A DNA stretch of 64,000 bases from Virgibacillus siamensis (GCF_900162695.1 NZ_FUIH01000007.1:1550001-1614000); one strand, 5' to 3'; positions 42,791 to 52,074 are shown, counted from the stretch's first letter. Program-made: numbers and translations. The notes: generated by a model from the letters alone, not told the origin.

Positions 42791-44557
42791 TCATTTCTTC
42801 GCTTCAACATGAATAGAGAGTTCTTCAAGCTGGTCCGGGCTTACTTCGTCAGGTGCATCAGTGAGTAAATCGGATGCCGAAGCAGTTTTTGGAAACAGAA
42901 TAGTATCCCGCAAATTGGATCTTCCTGACAACAGCATGATTATACGATCAAGCCCGAGCGCAATTCCTCCGTGAGGCGGTGCACCATATTCCAATGCCTC
43001 AAGCAGAAATCCAAACTGTTCTGTTGCAGCTTCTTTTGTAAATCCCAGCACTTCAAACATTGTATCCTGAAGTTCACGCTTATGGATACGCAATGATCCG
43101 CCACCTAACTCGTAACCGTTCAAAACGAGGTCATATGCATTTGCACGTACCTCTTCCGGACTCGTCTTCAGTTTTTCCACATCACCTTCAGCAGGCATTG
43201 TAAACGGGTGGTGCGCTGCAAAATACCGTTCCAGATCATCATCATATTCAAATAATGGCCAATCTGTAACCCATAAATAATTAAATTGACTTTCATCAAT
43301 CAGCCCAAGCTCTCTGCCTAACTTAAGACGCAAAGCCCCAAGTGAATCATAAACAATATTCGTCTTATCTGATCCGAACAATAGCAGGTCCCCATCTGAT
43401 ACTTCAGCACGTTTCATCACGTCTGCCCTCTCCTGTTCAGACAAGAATTTTGCAATTGGCCCTTTCAGTTCATCACCTTCAGCCTTCAGCCAGGCCATTC
43501 CTTTTGCACCGTAAACTTTCACGAATTCTGTCAGTTTATCCAGGTCTTTTCTTGAATAATTATTTGCCTGCTCTTTCACATTCAGCAAACAAACTTTACC
43601 ACCGGAGTTAATGGCATCCTGAAAAACCTTGAACGATGAATCAGCAAGTATATCAGAGACATGAATCAATTCCATTCCAAACCTTGTGTCCGGCTTATCT
43701 GAACCAAATCGGGCCATTGCCTCATCGTAAGGCATTCGATTAAATGGAATATCAATGTTGATATTTTTAACTTCTTTCATAACATATTTCATCATATTTT
43801 CCGTCATTTCCATGATTTCATCACTTGTCATGAATGATGTTTCAATATCAATCTGTGTAAATTCCGGCTGACGATCTGCCCGTAAATCCTCATCCCTGAA
43901 ACAGCGGGCAATCTGATAATATTTTTCAAATCCGCCCATCATAATCAGCTGTTTGAACAATTGCGGGGACTGAGGCAAAGCGTAAAATTCACCGTGATGA
44001 ACCCGGCTCGGAACAAGATAATCCCTTGCTCCTTCAGGTGTACTTTTTGTAAGAATCGGTGTTTCCATTTCCAGGAAATCCTGTTCATTCAAAAAATTTC
44101 GTACCGCCTGGGTTGTTTGATGTCTCAGCTTAAATGTATTTTGCAGAACATTTCTGCGAAGATCAATATAACGATATTTCAAGCGTAAGTCTTCCGCTAC
44201 ATCTGACTGATCCTGAATTAAAAATGGCGGGGTTTTCGCTTTATTTAAAATAATAAGTTCTTCAGCTATTACTTCAATTTCACCGGTTTTCATTGCCTCG
44301 TTCACGGTACTTTTATCCCGTTCCACCACTTTTCCGGAAATTTGCACCACATACTCAGTTCGTACTGACTCAGCTGTTTCCAATGCTTCCTTCGAATGAT
44401 CCGGATTAAACACTACTTGAACCAGACCTGATTTATCCCGCAGGTCAATAAAAATTAAACCGCCCAGATCGCGTCGTTTTTGAACCCATCCCTTCAGGAG
44501 TACTTTTTCTCCAATATTTGACTCCTCGAGTGTCCCACTCATTATGCGTCCCATCAT
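42791..44557 (-). CDS. aspS: Aspartate--tRNA ligase
   Basis: 588 residues. N-terminal OB anticodon-binding domain (VLLKGWVQKRRDLGGLIFIDLRDKSGLVQVVF), class II catalytic motifs (FLEMETPILTKSTPEGARDYLVPSR, FRDEDLRADRQPEFTQID, GIALGLDRIIMLLSGRSNLRDTILFPK) and the bacterial GAD insertion in between. ATG at 44557 overlaps the hisS stop in ATGATG, so translation is coupled; GGAGG lies in the end of hisS. It is controlled with hisS by the tRNA-Asp T-box. Confidence 0.97.
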   Translation of the reverse strand: MMGRIMSGTLEESNIGEKVLLKGWVQKRRDLGGLIFIDLRDKSGLVQVVFNPDHSKEALETAESVRTEYVVQISGKVVERDKSTVNEAMKTGEIEVIAEELIILNKAKTPPFLIQDQSDVAEDLRLKYRYIDLRRNVLQNTFKLRHQTTQAVRNFLNEQDFLEMETPILTKSTPEGARDYLVPSRVHHGEFYALPQSPQLFKQLIMMGGFEKYYQIARCFRDEDLRADRQPEFTQIDIETSFMTSDEIMEMTENMMKYVMKEVKNINIDIPFNRMPYDEAMARFGSDKPDTRFGMELIHVSDILADSSFKVFQDAINSGGKVCLLNVKEQANNYSRKDLDKLTEFVKVYGAKGMAWLKAEGDELKGPIAKFLSEQERADVMKRAEVSDGDLLLFGSDKTNIVYDSLGALRLKLGRELGLIDESQFNYLWVTDWPLFEYDDDLERYFAAHHPFTMPAEGDVEKLKTSPEEVRANAYDLVLNGYELGGGSLRIHKRELQDTMFEVLGFTKEAATEQFGFLLEALEYGAPPHGGIALGLDRIIMLLSGRSNLRDTILFPKTASASDLLTDAPDEVSPDQLEELSIHVEAKK

Positions 44558-45837
44558 TCATTGCCTCCTGTCAATAACTGCTGCATTTGAACATCAACAT
44601 TTTCAATCGATATTTCTTTTTGATCACCGGTTATCATATCTTTAACCGTGACAATTTCTTTCTCCAGTTCATCTTCACCAATTATTAATACAAATTTTGC
44701 CTGAAGCCGATCGGCCGTTTTAAATTGGGTTTTCATCTTGCGACCCTGGTAATCTTTATCAGCTTGAATTCCGTTGGCTCTTAACCTGTGCATAACCTTC
44801 ATAGCCTGCTTATCCGCTTCATCACCGGCTGCAACTATAAAGCAATCCAGACTTTTATCAATCGGGATGTCAATGTTCTCAGCTTCCAGCGCCATCAATA
44901 ATCGTTCAAGTCCCATTCCAAAGCCTATACCAGGGGTGTCCGGGCCACCAAGTTCTTCAACCAGACCATTGTATCTTCCGCCGCCGGCTAATGTGGCGAT
45001 TGCTCCAAACCCGTCCGCTTCACTCATAATTTCAAATGCTGTGTGATTGTAATAATCCAGGCCTCGAACAAGATTCTGATCCACTTCATAGGTGATTCCC
45101 ATGCTTGTTAAATATTCCTGAACCTGCTCAAAATACTGTTTCGATTCCCCATTCAAATAATCCAGGATAGATGGAGCGGTTTTCATTGCGGGGTGATCAC
45201 GATCTGTTTTACAATCGAGAATCCGCATCGGGTTTTGAGTCAATCTAGTCTGACAATCACCGCAAAGATCATCTTTATACGGTGTGAAGTGTTCGATTAA
45301 CGCCTCCCGGTGACTGGTCCGGCTCTCCTGATCGCCAAGTGAATTGATGACAAGTTTTAAAGACTTTAAGCCTAATTCTTGATAACATCTCATTGCTAAA
45401 TCGATAACTTCCGCATCGACTGCAGGGTTCGCACTTCCCAATACTTCTACTCCAAATTGATTTAACTGGCGCATTCTTCCTTTTTGCGGACGTTCATACC
45501 GGAACATTTGAGCAAAATAAAACAATTTTACCGGCTGAATCGGATTTCCAAACAGTTTATTCTGTACAAATGCACGAACAACAGAGGCAGTTCCTTCAGG
45601 GCGCAAAGTCAGACTTCTTCCCCCACGATCTTCAAACGTGTACATTTCTTTTTGTACAATATCGGTGGAATCCCCAACACCACGCTGAAATACTTCTGTA
45701 TTCTCAAACAATGGAGTCCGTATTTCTTCAAAATGATATCTTCTGCAAATTTCTTTAATTTTTCTTTCAACATAATCCCATTTCACCGAGTCCACTGGTA
45801 AAATATCAACTGTACCTCTAGGCGCCTTGTAACTCAT
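44554..45837 (-). CDS. hisS: Histidine--tRNA ligase
   Basis: 427 residues. Class II motifs: PRGTVDILP, RTPLFENTEVFQRGVGDSTDIVQKEMYTF, TLRPEGTASVVRAF, FRYERPQKGRMRQLNQFGVE, the histidine-specific LVRGLDYYNHTAFE and GGGRYNGLVEELGG, and C-terminal anticodon domain. It is the first gene of the hisS-aspS operon. AGGGG precedes the ATG at 45837. The leader upstream is a T-box, whose specifier is Asp rather than His. Confidence 0.97.
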   Translation of the reverse strand: MSYKAPRGTVDILPVDSVKWDYVERKIKEICRRYHFEEIRTPLFENTEVFQRGVGDSTDIVQKEMYTFEDRGGRSLTLRPEGTASVVRAFVQNKLFGNPIQPVKLFYFAQMFRYERPQKGRMRQLNQFGVEVLGSANPAVDAEVIDLAMRCYQELGLKSLKLVINSLGDQESRTSHREALIEHFTPYKDDLCGDCQTRLTQNPMRILDCKTDRDHPAMKTAPSILDYLNGESKQYFEQVQEYLTSMGITYEVDQNLVRGLDYYNHTAFEIMSEADGFGAIATLAGGGRYNGLVEELGGPDTPGIGFGMGLERLLMALEAENIDIPIDKSLDCFIVAAGDEADKQAMKVMHRLRANGIQADKDYQGRKMKTQFKTADRLQAKFVLIIGEDELEKEIVTVKDMITGDQKEISIENVDVQMQQLLTGGNE

Positions 45838-45868
45838 TTCATCATCCCCTATCTAAATTAATAACCAA

Positions 45869-46128
45869 TATAAAACTCCCGTCCCTTTAATAAAAGGGAC
45901 GGGAGTTTACCCGCGTTGCCACCCTGGTTGATGCACAATGCATCCACTCTGCACAGTTAACGCCTGCAAAACGTTTGTATTTACTTCCTTTTCAATACAA
46001 AGCCTAAGGAATGTCTTTCATTGAATCATCATGTGAAAATGGTTTCAGCCCAAGACATTTTCTCTCTTTCCATGTGGGGTTCAATTACTTTTTCCATCAC
46101 TGGTTTTATCCACTCATGATTTAATATG
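45869..46128 (-). ncRNA. T-box riboswitch (tRNA-Asp) of hisS-aspS
   Basis: The leader starts near 46128. AGTA lies in stem I, and the specifier is GAC (46015-46013), an Asp codon, followed by A as is usual. The T-box AGGGTGGCAACGCGG (45925-45911) has TGGC, whose C pairs with discriminator G, found in tRNA-Asp but not tRNA-His. The terminator is a perfect 16 bp stem (45873-45888 with 45893-45908). Thus aspartate tRNA charging should control both synthetases. Confidence 0.94.
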
Positions 46129-46134
46129 ACTATT

Positions 46135-46163
46135 ATCATAATCGCTTGGCGTGTTAATGTCAA
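46135..46163 (-). promoter_or_regulatory. hisS-aspS leader promoter
   Basis: Minus strand TTGACA (46163-46158), 17 bp spacer, TATGAT (46140-46135). The -35 box overlaps the stop codon of the preceding small gene. Confidence 0.88.
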
Positions 46164-46333
46164 GAACGAGTTATTTTTTTCTTCAACTTTTTCACTTCTC
46201 CAAGTGTAATTCCGAATTCTTCTGCTATTTCCATATGATTATGATTTCCTTCCATTTCCATAAACTGATGCAAATCGACCCCAAAAACGTCTTTCGTTAA
46301 GTTCGCATTCCATTGCTTTTCATGATATCTCAT
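46160..46333 (-). CDS. Small helix-turn-helix-like protein (YrzK-like)
   Basis: 57 residues from ATG at 46333, eight bases after GAGGGAGG; an ATG at 46357 lies upstream of that site. After WNANLTKDVFGVDLHQFMEMEGNHNH it has a possible helix-turn-helix (MEIAEEFGITLGEVKKLKKKI) and a basic tail. Position between lytH and hisS matches the small gene yrzK of B. subtilis, but the identity rests on position and general character. It is divergent from lytH. Confidence 0.7.
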   Translation of the reverse strand: MRYHEKQWNANLTKDVFGVDLHQFMEMEGNHNHMEIAEEFGITLGEVKKLKKKITRS

Positions 46334-46422
46334 CTTCCATTCCTCCCTCAATGCCATTAGTTTTGCCTATTTGCCGATTATTTATTATGATAGGAAAAAA
46401 GATATAATGGAGGGGAACCCTT

Positions 46423-47265
46423 TTGTCGAATAAAAAACAAATACTCTTGCCTCTGGTTATACTGCTTTTGTTTTTTACAACCGGGGCCTCCACCTTGGAC
46501 AAATCACGTAAAACAGCGGAAAGATTAACCATTTCGAAAGACAATATTCATCTGCGCAAAGGCCCCGCTTCCTCATTCGAAATTGTCGGTTTTGCTGATA
46601 AGGGTGCCACATTTGCCATTGTTTCGGAAACAAAAGAATGGTATAAGCTCACCAACGACCGGCTGACCGGCTTTGTATTGAAGGACATCATCAAATATGA
46701 AGAAAAGAAGACCCCCAACACAATAAAAAACAAAACGATTGTAATTGATGCCGGCCATGGCGGCAGGGATACTGGTGCTATCGGTGCAAGTGGTACATAT
46801 GAGAAGCATTTTACTTACAAAACGATGAAGAAACTGAAACAAGAGTTAATGGTGCTGGGGGCAGAGGTAATTGTTACACGGAGCGAAAATGAATTTATTT
46901 CACTTGCCAGTCGGACAAGTCTTTCAAATATTAAACAAACGGATGCTTTCATCAGTATTCACTATAACAGCTTTCCGAAGATGCCGACAGTTACCGGGAT
47001 TTCCGCTTATTACTATCACGATCAGTACCAAAAACTTGCCCGTTTCATCCTGGAAGAAGTAAGTAAGGAAACCGGTGCACGTAATCGGGGAAGCAAGTAT
47101 GCTGATTATCAGGTAATCAGACAAAGCTTCAAGCCGGCAGTGTTATTGGAACTGGGATTTATCTCAAATCCGCAACAAGAACAACTGCTGCAGACAGATG
47201 CGTATCAGAAAAAAATAGTAAAGGGAATTGTTAATGGACTGGACCATTATTTTGGAAATCTGTAG
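46423..47265 (+). CDS. lytH: N-acetylmuramoyl-L-alanine amidase, LytH/YrvJ-like
   Basis: 280 residues. A signal peptide or anchor (ILLPLVILLLFFTTGAST) leads to an SH3b domain (LRKGPASSFEIVGFADKGATF ... RLTGFVLKDIIKYE) and an Amidase_3 domain with zinc ligands in IDAGHGGRDTGAIGASGTYEKHFTY, DAFISIHYNSFP and the catalytic Glu in AVLLELGFISNPQQ. It cuts the bond between MurNAc and the stem peptide. The start is TTG at 46423 after GGAGGGG; the nearby ATG at 46408 is out of frame and soon stops. The single SH3b makes it shorter than B. subtilis YrvJ, nearer the LytH type of staphylococci. Confidence 0.87.
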   Translation: MSNKKQILLPLVILLLFFTTGASTLDKSRKTAERLTISKDNIHLRKGPASSFEIVGFADKGATFAIVSETKEWYKLTNDRLTGFVLKDIIKYEEKKTPNTIKNKTIVIDAGHGGRDTGAIGASGTYEKHFTYKTMKKLKQELMVLGAEVIVTRSENEFISLASRTSLSNIKQTDAFISIHYNSFPKMPTVTGISAYYYHDQYQKLARFILEEVSKETGARNRGSKYADYQVIRQSFKPAVLLELGFISNPQQEQLLQTDAYQKKIVKGIVNGLDHYFGNL

Positions 47266-47307
47266 AGAAAATAAGTGAAGTTGAAGGTGATCCAGCATTG
47301 TAAAACG

Positions 47308-47339
47308 ACAGCCAGGCTCATGGTATTGAACCTGGCTGT
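47308..47339. terminator. Terminator between convergent lytH and fdhA
   Basis: Nine-base stem ACAGCCAGG (47308-47316) / CCTGGCTGT (47331-47339) with 14-base loop, followed by TGTTT on the plus strand; can serve both genes. Confidence 0.75.
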
Positions 47340-47361
47340 TGTTTATATCAAACATAGTATT

Positions 47362-48582
47362 TTAATGGTTACGCAATGTTCCATGGGGATCAATGACAAA
47401 TTTTTTGGCAACACCGCTGTCAAAATCAGCATAACCTTGCGGGGCATCGTCAAGCGATATGACAGTTGCATTCACAACATTTGCAATGTCAGCCTTTCCG
47501 CTAAGGATGGCATTCATTAATTGATGCTGATATTTCATAGCGGGGGTTTGTCCGGTCGTAAACGAATGTGCTTTTGACCAGCCTAATCCAAAACGAACTT
47601 TTAACGATCCCTGTTTGGCGTCCTGATCCTTTGCTCCTGGATCTTCAGTTACATATAAACCTGGAATCCCAAACTTGCCGCCTGCTTCGACAACATCCAT
47701 CATTGTATTAAGCACAGTAGCCGGGGCATCTTTATGATCAGTTCCATGTCCATATGCCTCAAAACCAACTGCATCAACAGCACAGTCTACTTCAGGAATA
47801 CCAAGGATTTGTTCGATTTGTTCTCCAACGTCATCATGTTTCTTTAAATTTATCGTTTCACAACCGAAACTTCTTGCCTGCTCCAACCGTTCCTCTTTCA
47901 AATCTCCAACAATAACAGCCGATGCACCGAGCAATTGTGCGGAGTGTGCTGCGGCCAGACCCACCGGACCTGCCCCGGCGACATAAACCGTCGAACCGGT
48001 TGTAACACCTGCATTTACAGCACCGTGATAACCCGTCGGAAAAATATCCGATAACATAGTTAAATCAAGAATCTTCTCCATTGCTTTTTCCTTGTCCGGA
48101 AATTTCAACAATTGGAAGTCGGCATACGGAACCATTACATACTCGGACTGTCCGCCTACCCAGCCTCCCATATCAACATAACCATATGCTCCACCCGGAC
48201 GTTCCGGATTGACATTCTGACAAATATGCGTATCCTGGCGTCTGCACATTTTACATCGTCCGCATGCAACGTTAAATGGTACTGAAACAAGATCACCTTT
48301 CTTAATAAATTCAACATCCCGTCCTACTTCAATAACCTCACCGGTAATTTCATGTCCTAATACAAGCCCTGTTGGAGCTGTCGTACGGCCGCGGACCATA
48401 TGCTGGTCACTGCCGCAAATATTTGTAACGATATTTTTAAGTATAACCCCATGTTCACATTTTCTTCCTGCGTTTGATTTCGGTACCCCTGGTCCATCAT
48501 GCAGCACCAAATCCGGAAATGAAATATCCTGTACTTCTACTTTCCCATCACCTGTGTACACTACTCCACGATTGTCAGCCAT
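47362..48582 (-). CDS. fdhA: Glutathione-independent formaldehyde dehydrogenase
   Basis: 406 residues from ATG at 48582, with GGAGG seven bases upstream. It is a zinc medium-chain dehydrogenase very like the Pseudomonas putida dismutating enzyme: catalytic zinc residues C56 (NICGSD) and H77-E78, structural zinc C107, C110, C113, C121, and NAD motif VYVAGAGPVGLAAAHS. The extended VNPERPGGAYGYVDMGGW and VDAVGFEAYGHG loops are typical. It oxidises formaldehyde to formate without glutathione. It is absent from this place in B. subtilis, so it is probably an acquired or relocated gene; codon use looks similar to the neighbours. Confidence 0.9.
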   Translation of the reverse strand: MADNRGVVYTGDGKVEVQDISFPDLVLHDGPGVPKSNAGRKCEHGVILKNIVTNICGSDQHMVRGRTTAPTGLVLGHEITGEVIEVGRDVEFIKKGDLVSVPFNVACGRCKMCRRQDTHICQNVNPERPGGAYGYVDMGGWVGGQSEYVMVPYADFQLLKFPDKEKAMEKILDLTMLSDIFPTGYHGAVNAGVTTGSTVYVAGAGPVGLAAAHSAQLLGASAVIVGDLKEERLEQARSFGCETINLKKHDDVGEQIEQILGIPEVDCAVDAVGFEAYGHGTDHKDAPATVLNTMMDVVEAGGKFGIPGLYVTEDPGAKDQDAKQGSLKVRFGLGWSKAHSFTTGQTPAMKYQHQLMNAILSGKADIANVVNATVISLDDAPQGYADFDSGVAKKFVIDPHGTLRNH

Positions 48583-48646
48583 CAATTAACCTCCTCCATG
48601 ATTTCAGTGAATTACAGGTCGTTCAAAATGCAGACCTACTTCGTAT

Positions 48647-48671
48647 CTACCCGGTTATTTTTATACAAAAC
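48647..48671 (-). promoter_or_regulatory. Possible sigma-B promoter of fdhA
   Basis: Minus strand GTTTTG (48671-48666), 13 bp spacer, GGGTAG (48652-48647), against sigma-B consensus GTTTAA and GGGTAT. No good sigma-A pair is seen in the same region. The match is good but imperfect. Confidence 0.4.
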
Positions 48672-48789
48672 TGAAAAATTGAATCTATTGCAAAATAAAC
48701 ATTTTTTCATGTTTTGTATTCAGACAGGCAGGGAAAGCCGATGAGTGGAAAGAAATATTTTTATAGAAATATGAGAAAGGATGATTAAT

Positions 48790-49191
48790 GTGGAAAAATT
48801 GAATTTGGAGACAGCCAAGAAACTTATTGACAGTGCTGAACAAGAGGCGGATAAAATTGGGGTACAAATGGTTATTACCGTACTTGATGATGGAGGTAAT
48901 CTTGTTGCAGCCCATCGAATGAATGATGCCTGGCTGGCAAGTGTGGATATATCATGGAATAAAGCCTGGACTTCTGTGGCCCTAAAGATGCCCACATCGA
49001 ACCTGGAGGAAGCAACGGTACCCAATGCGGAACTCTGGGGACTCAATACAACAAATCAGGGAAAAATTGTCGTGTTCGGTGGTGGAATTCCATTAGAAAA
49101 AGATGGAAAAGTAATAGGTGCTGTTGGTGTCAGCGGGGGAGCCGTACCAGAAGATGTCCAAGTAGCAAAAGCAGCAGTAAATGCCTTTTGA
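48790..49191 (+). CDS. GlcG/HbpS-like protein (DUF336)
   Basis: 133 residues from GTG at 48790 (AAAGG nine bases upstream); an ATG at 48781 would abut that site, giving 136 residues. The family core is clear: ETAKKLIDSAEQEADKIGVQMVITVLDDGGNLVAAHRMNDAW and FGGGIPLEKDGKVIGAVGVSGG. Members bind heme or assist glycolate and diol metabolism; the role is not fixed. It is divergent from fdhA with a 207 bp gap, and may be co-regulated with it. Confidence 0.85.
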   Translation: MEKLNLETAKKLIDSAEQEADKIGVQMVITVLDDGGNLVAAHRMNDAWLASVDISWNKAWTSVALKMPTSNLEEATVPNAELWGLNTTNQGKIVVFGGGIPLEKDGKVIGAVGVSGGAVPEDVQVAKAAVNAF

Positions 49192-49207
49192 TAGTCGGCT
49201 GGACATA

Positions 49208-49283
49208 TCCGCGGGCTTGCGATGAGCTCCTCGTGAGAAAAACCACTCACTGCAGGGTCTCATCGTCTTCGCTTTCCCGTGGT
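49208..49283. repeat. Nested palindromic element between the GlcG-like gene and dtd
   Basis: Outer stem CGATGAG (49220-49226) / CTCATCG (49259-49265), inner stem GTGAG (49233-49237) / CTCAC (49246-49250), and a further pair CCGCGG-like at the edges. No U-run follows, so it is not a typical terminator, though it lies between convergent genes. Confidence 0.5.
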
Positions 49284-49303
49284 ACAGAAGCTAAAAGGTA
49301 ACA

Positions 49304-49750
49304 TTATCTGTCGTTACTGTCGAGGATAATTGTTACAGGTCCTTGGTTTGTCAGCTTAACATCCATCAATTCCCCAAATTCACCGGTCTCAACCTGTACA
49401 TCCTGTTCCTCAATCAATCGATTAAAATATTTATAAAGTTCAAATGCATGGTCCGGTTTGGCAGCTTGTACAAAACTCGGCCGTCTCCCTTTACGCGTGT
49501 CAGCGAAAAGGGTGAACTGGGAAATGGACAATACCTTGCCGTTAACATCCTTAAGTGACAGGTTCATTTTTTCATTCTCATCGGCAAAAATACGTAAATT
49601 CACCAATTTATTTACAAGATACTGTGCGTCTGCCTCCGTATCATCATGTGTAACTCCAAGAAGAACAACAAAACCGAAATCAATTTCACCCGTTACGTTG
49701 CCGCCCACAGTTACTGTTGCATCTTTTGCCAGCTGAATTACCGCTTTCAT
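49304..49750 (-). CDS. dtd: D-aminoacyl-tRNA deacylase
   Basis: 148 residues. The N-terminal motif MKAVIQLAKDATVTV, the catalytic SQFTLFADTRKGRRPSF and the C-terminal GPVTIIL (Gly-cisPro relative) are diagnostic. Dtd removes D-amino acids from tRNA. It is 28 bp downstream of relA, the same order as in B. subtilis (yrvI). Confidence 0.96.
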   Translation of the reverse strand: MKAVIQLAKDATVTVGGNVTGEIDFGFVVLLGVTHDDTEADAQYLVNKLVNLRIFADENEKMNLSLKDVNGKVLSISQFTLFADTRKGRRPSFVQAAKPDHAFELYKYFNRLIEEQDVQVETGEFGELMDVKLTNQGPVTIILDSNDR

Positions 49751-49778
49751 CGTGTAGTTCCCCTTTTTGATAATCGTT

Positions 49779-51980
49779 TTACTGGATTGTTCGTGTTACC
49801 GTATAAACGTCCTTAATTTGTTTAATACGATCTACAATACGCCGCAAATGATTTGTATTATGAATCAAAATGGTAATATTAATGGTCGCCATCTTATTCC
49901 GGTCTGACTTACCATTTACATGTGTGATATTTGTCTTGGTTTCGTTCACTGCCTGCAGGACCTCATTGAGCAGCCCCCGCCGGTCATATCCGGAAATTTC
50001 CAAATCAACATGGTACTGTTTCTTCTGGGGTTGATTATTCTCCCATTCTACATGAAGAAAACGCTGTTTCGCTTCTTCGGATTGAACGTTGGGGCAGTCT
50101 GTCCGATGAACGGATACTCCTCTGCCCTTGGTAATATAACCAATGATTTTATCACCCGGAACAGGATTGCAGCATTTTGACAATCGTACAAGCATATTGT
50201 CAACTCCTGCAACACGGACACCTGAATCACGCTTATGTCCTTTCTTAAACGTGGATTCACTCTTGACTTCTTCCAGCGTTTCTTCCAAATTCTGCTCTTT
50301 CTGTTTTGCCTCACGAATTTTATCTGTCAAACGTGTCGCTATTAACGCTGCTGTAATACCCTGATAGCCCACTGCCGCATACATATCGTCCGAACTTGCA
50401 AAATTAAACCGTTCATAAACGCGATTGAGATTTTCCTGTATCAGCACCTCTTTCGGTTCAATTCCCAGCGCCTGTATCTCCTTCTCTACTGCTTCTTTAC
50501 CTTTGCTGATATTTTCTTCCCTGCGCTGTTTTTTAAAAAATTGTTTAATTTTACTTTTTGCCTGGGATGTCTGTGTCATTTTCAGCCAATCCTGTGATGG
50601 GCCATATGAATGCTTAGAAGTCATCACATCGACAATATCGCCATTTTTTAACTGATAATCCAACGGCTCCATTTTTCCGTTAACTTTAGCACCAATTGTC
50701 TGGTTACCCACTTCGGTATGAATCCGATAGGCAAAATCTATCGGGACAGAACCGGATGGAAGTTCAATAACATCTCCCTTTGGTGTGAATACATAGACCA
50801 TGTCGGAAAAGAGGTCCACTTTTAATGTCTCCATAAACTCTTCCGCATCATGTGTCTCACTTTGCCATTCAAGTATTTCACGAAACCATGTCAGTTTTTC
50901 TTCAAATGATCGTTTATCTTTTGACACCCGGGCTCCTTCTTTATAAGCCCAATGAGCTGCAATCCCATATTCCGCTATCTCATGCATTTCCTTCGTCCGG
51001 ATTTGCACTTCCAACGGATCGCCTTTGGGGCCAATAACAGTTGTATGAAGTGACTGGTATAAATTAGGTTTGGGCATCGCGATATAATCTTTAAATCTTC
51101 CAGGCATGGGCTTCCAGCATGTATGAATGATTCCCAGAACTGCATAACAATCTTTAATATTATTAACGATTATCCGTACAGCGAGCAAATCGTAAATCTC
51201 GTTAAATTGTTTATGCTGTTTCACCATTTTTCTGTAAATGCTGTACAAGTGTTTCGGCCGTCCGGAAATGTCTGCTTCAATGTTAACGTCCTTCAGCTGA
51301 TTCCTGACCTCAGTCATCACTTCATCAATGTAGGATTCGCGTTGTTCCCTTTTCTGTCGCATCAATTGAACAATCCGGTAATACTGCTGCGGATTTAAAT
51401 ACCGCAATGCTGTATCTTCCAACTCCCATTTTATCGTTGATATACCAAGCCGATGTGCAAGCGGCGCAAAAATTTCAAGCGTTTCATTGGAAATCCGGCG
51501 CTGTTTCTGTGGTGGGAGGTGTTTCAATGTACGCATATTATGCAATCTGTCAGCAAGTTTAATCAATATAACCCGAATATCTTTCGCCATTGCTACAAAC
51601 ATTTTCCGATGGTTTTCCGCTTGTATCGCTTCTTTTGATTTATATTTGATTTTTCCAAGCTTGGTAACACCGTCAACAAGCATGGCGACCTCTTCATTAA
51701 ATTCCGCTTCCAGATTATCTGTTGTGACATCTGTATCCTCTACGACATCATGCAAAAAACCGCCCGCGACCGTTTCCGGGTCCATTTCGAGATCAAGCAG
51801 TATACCTGCTACCTGAACAGGATGGATAATATAAGGCTCACCGGATTTTCGGAACTGATTTTCATGTGCCTTTGCAGCATAATCGTATGCACGCTTCAAA
51901 AATGTCACATCATCCTCGGCAAGATAGCGGCGAGCCTTGTTCAATACTTCTTCAATTGTTAATATTTCTTCTTTTGCCAT
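49779..51980 (-). CDS. relA: Bifunctional (p)ppGpp synthetase/hydrolase RelA/Rsh
   Basis: 733 residues from ATG at 51980 (AGGTGAT three bases upstream; an ATG at 52058 is too early). HD hydrolase domain with GGFLHDVVEDTD and VILIKLADRLHNMRTL, synthetase domain with RPKHLYSIYRKMVKQ and YQSLHTTVIGPKG, TGS domain (VFTPKGDVIELPSGSVPIDFAYRIHTEVG), zinc-finger (VRLSKCCNPVPGDKIIGYITKGRGVSVHRTDC) and C-terminal ACT domain. It makes and degrades ppGpp in the stringent response. It lies between apt and dtd. Confidence 0.98.
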   Translation of the reverse strand: MAKEEILTIEEVLNKARRYLAEDDVTFLKRAYDYAAKAHENQFRKSGEPYIIHPVQVAGILLDLEMDPETVAGGFLHDVVEDTDVTTDNLEAEFNEEVAMLVDGVTKLGKIKYKSKEAIQAENHRKMFVAMAKDIRVILIKLADRLHNMRTLKHLPPQKQRRISNETLEIFAPLAHRLGISTIKWELEDTALRYLNPQQYYRIVQLMRQKREQRESYIDEVMTEVRNQLKDVNIEADISGRPKHLYSIYRKMVKQHKQFNEIYDLLAVRIIVNNIKDCYAVLGIIHTCWKPMPGRFKDYIAMPKPNLYQSLHTTVIGPKGDPLEVQIRTKEMHEIAEYGIAAHWAYKEGARVSKDKRSFEEKLTWFREILEWQSETHDAEEFMETLKVDLFSDMVYVFTPKGDVIELPSGSVPIDFAYRIHTEVGNQTIGAKVNGKMEPLDYQLKNGDIVDVMTSKHSYGPSQDWLKMTQTSQAKSKIKQFFKKQRREENISKGKEAVEKEIQALGIEPKEVLIQENLNRVYERFNFASSDDMYAAVGYQGITAALIATRLTDKIREAKQKEQNLEETLEEVKSESTFKKGHKRDSGVRVAGVDNMLVRLSKCCNPVPGDKIIGYITKGRGVSVHRTDCPNVQSEEAKQRFLHVEWENNQPQKKQYHVDLEISGYDRRGLLNEVLQAVNETKTNITHVNGKSDRNKMATINITILIHNTNHLRRIVDRIKQIKDVYTVTRTIQ

Positions 51981-52074
51981 ATAATCACCTTTATCCGATG
52001 CAGAGAATACTTTCAATTGTTTATCGAAAATTTTTACATAAAATAAAAGAAAATACAAATAATTTTAATTAAGC

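Noticed and set aside
46403..46408. TATAAT before lytH as promoter
   Set aside because: It lies one base before the ribosome site, which would leave no Shine-Dalgarno in the transcript, and no -35 box is spaced correctly.
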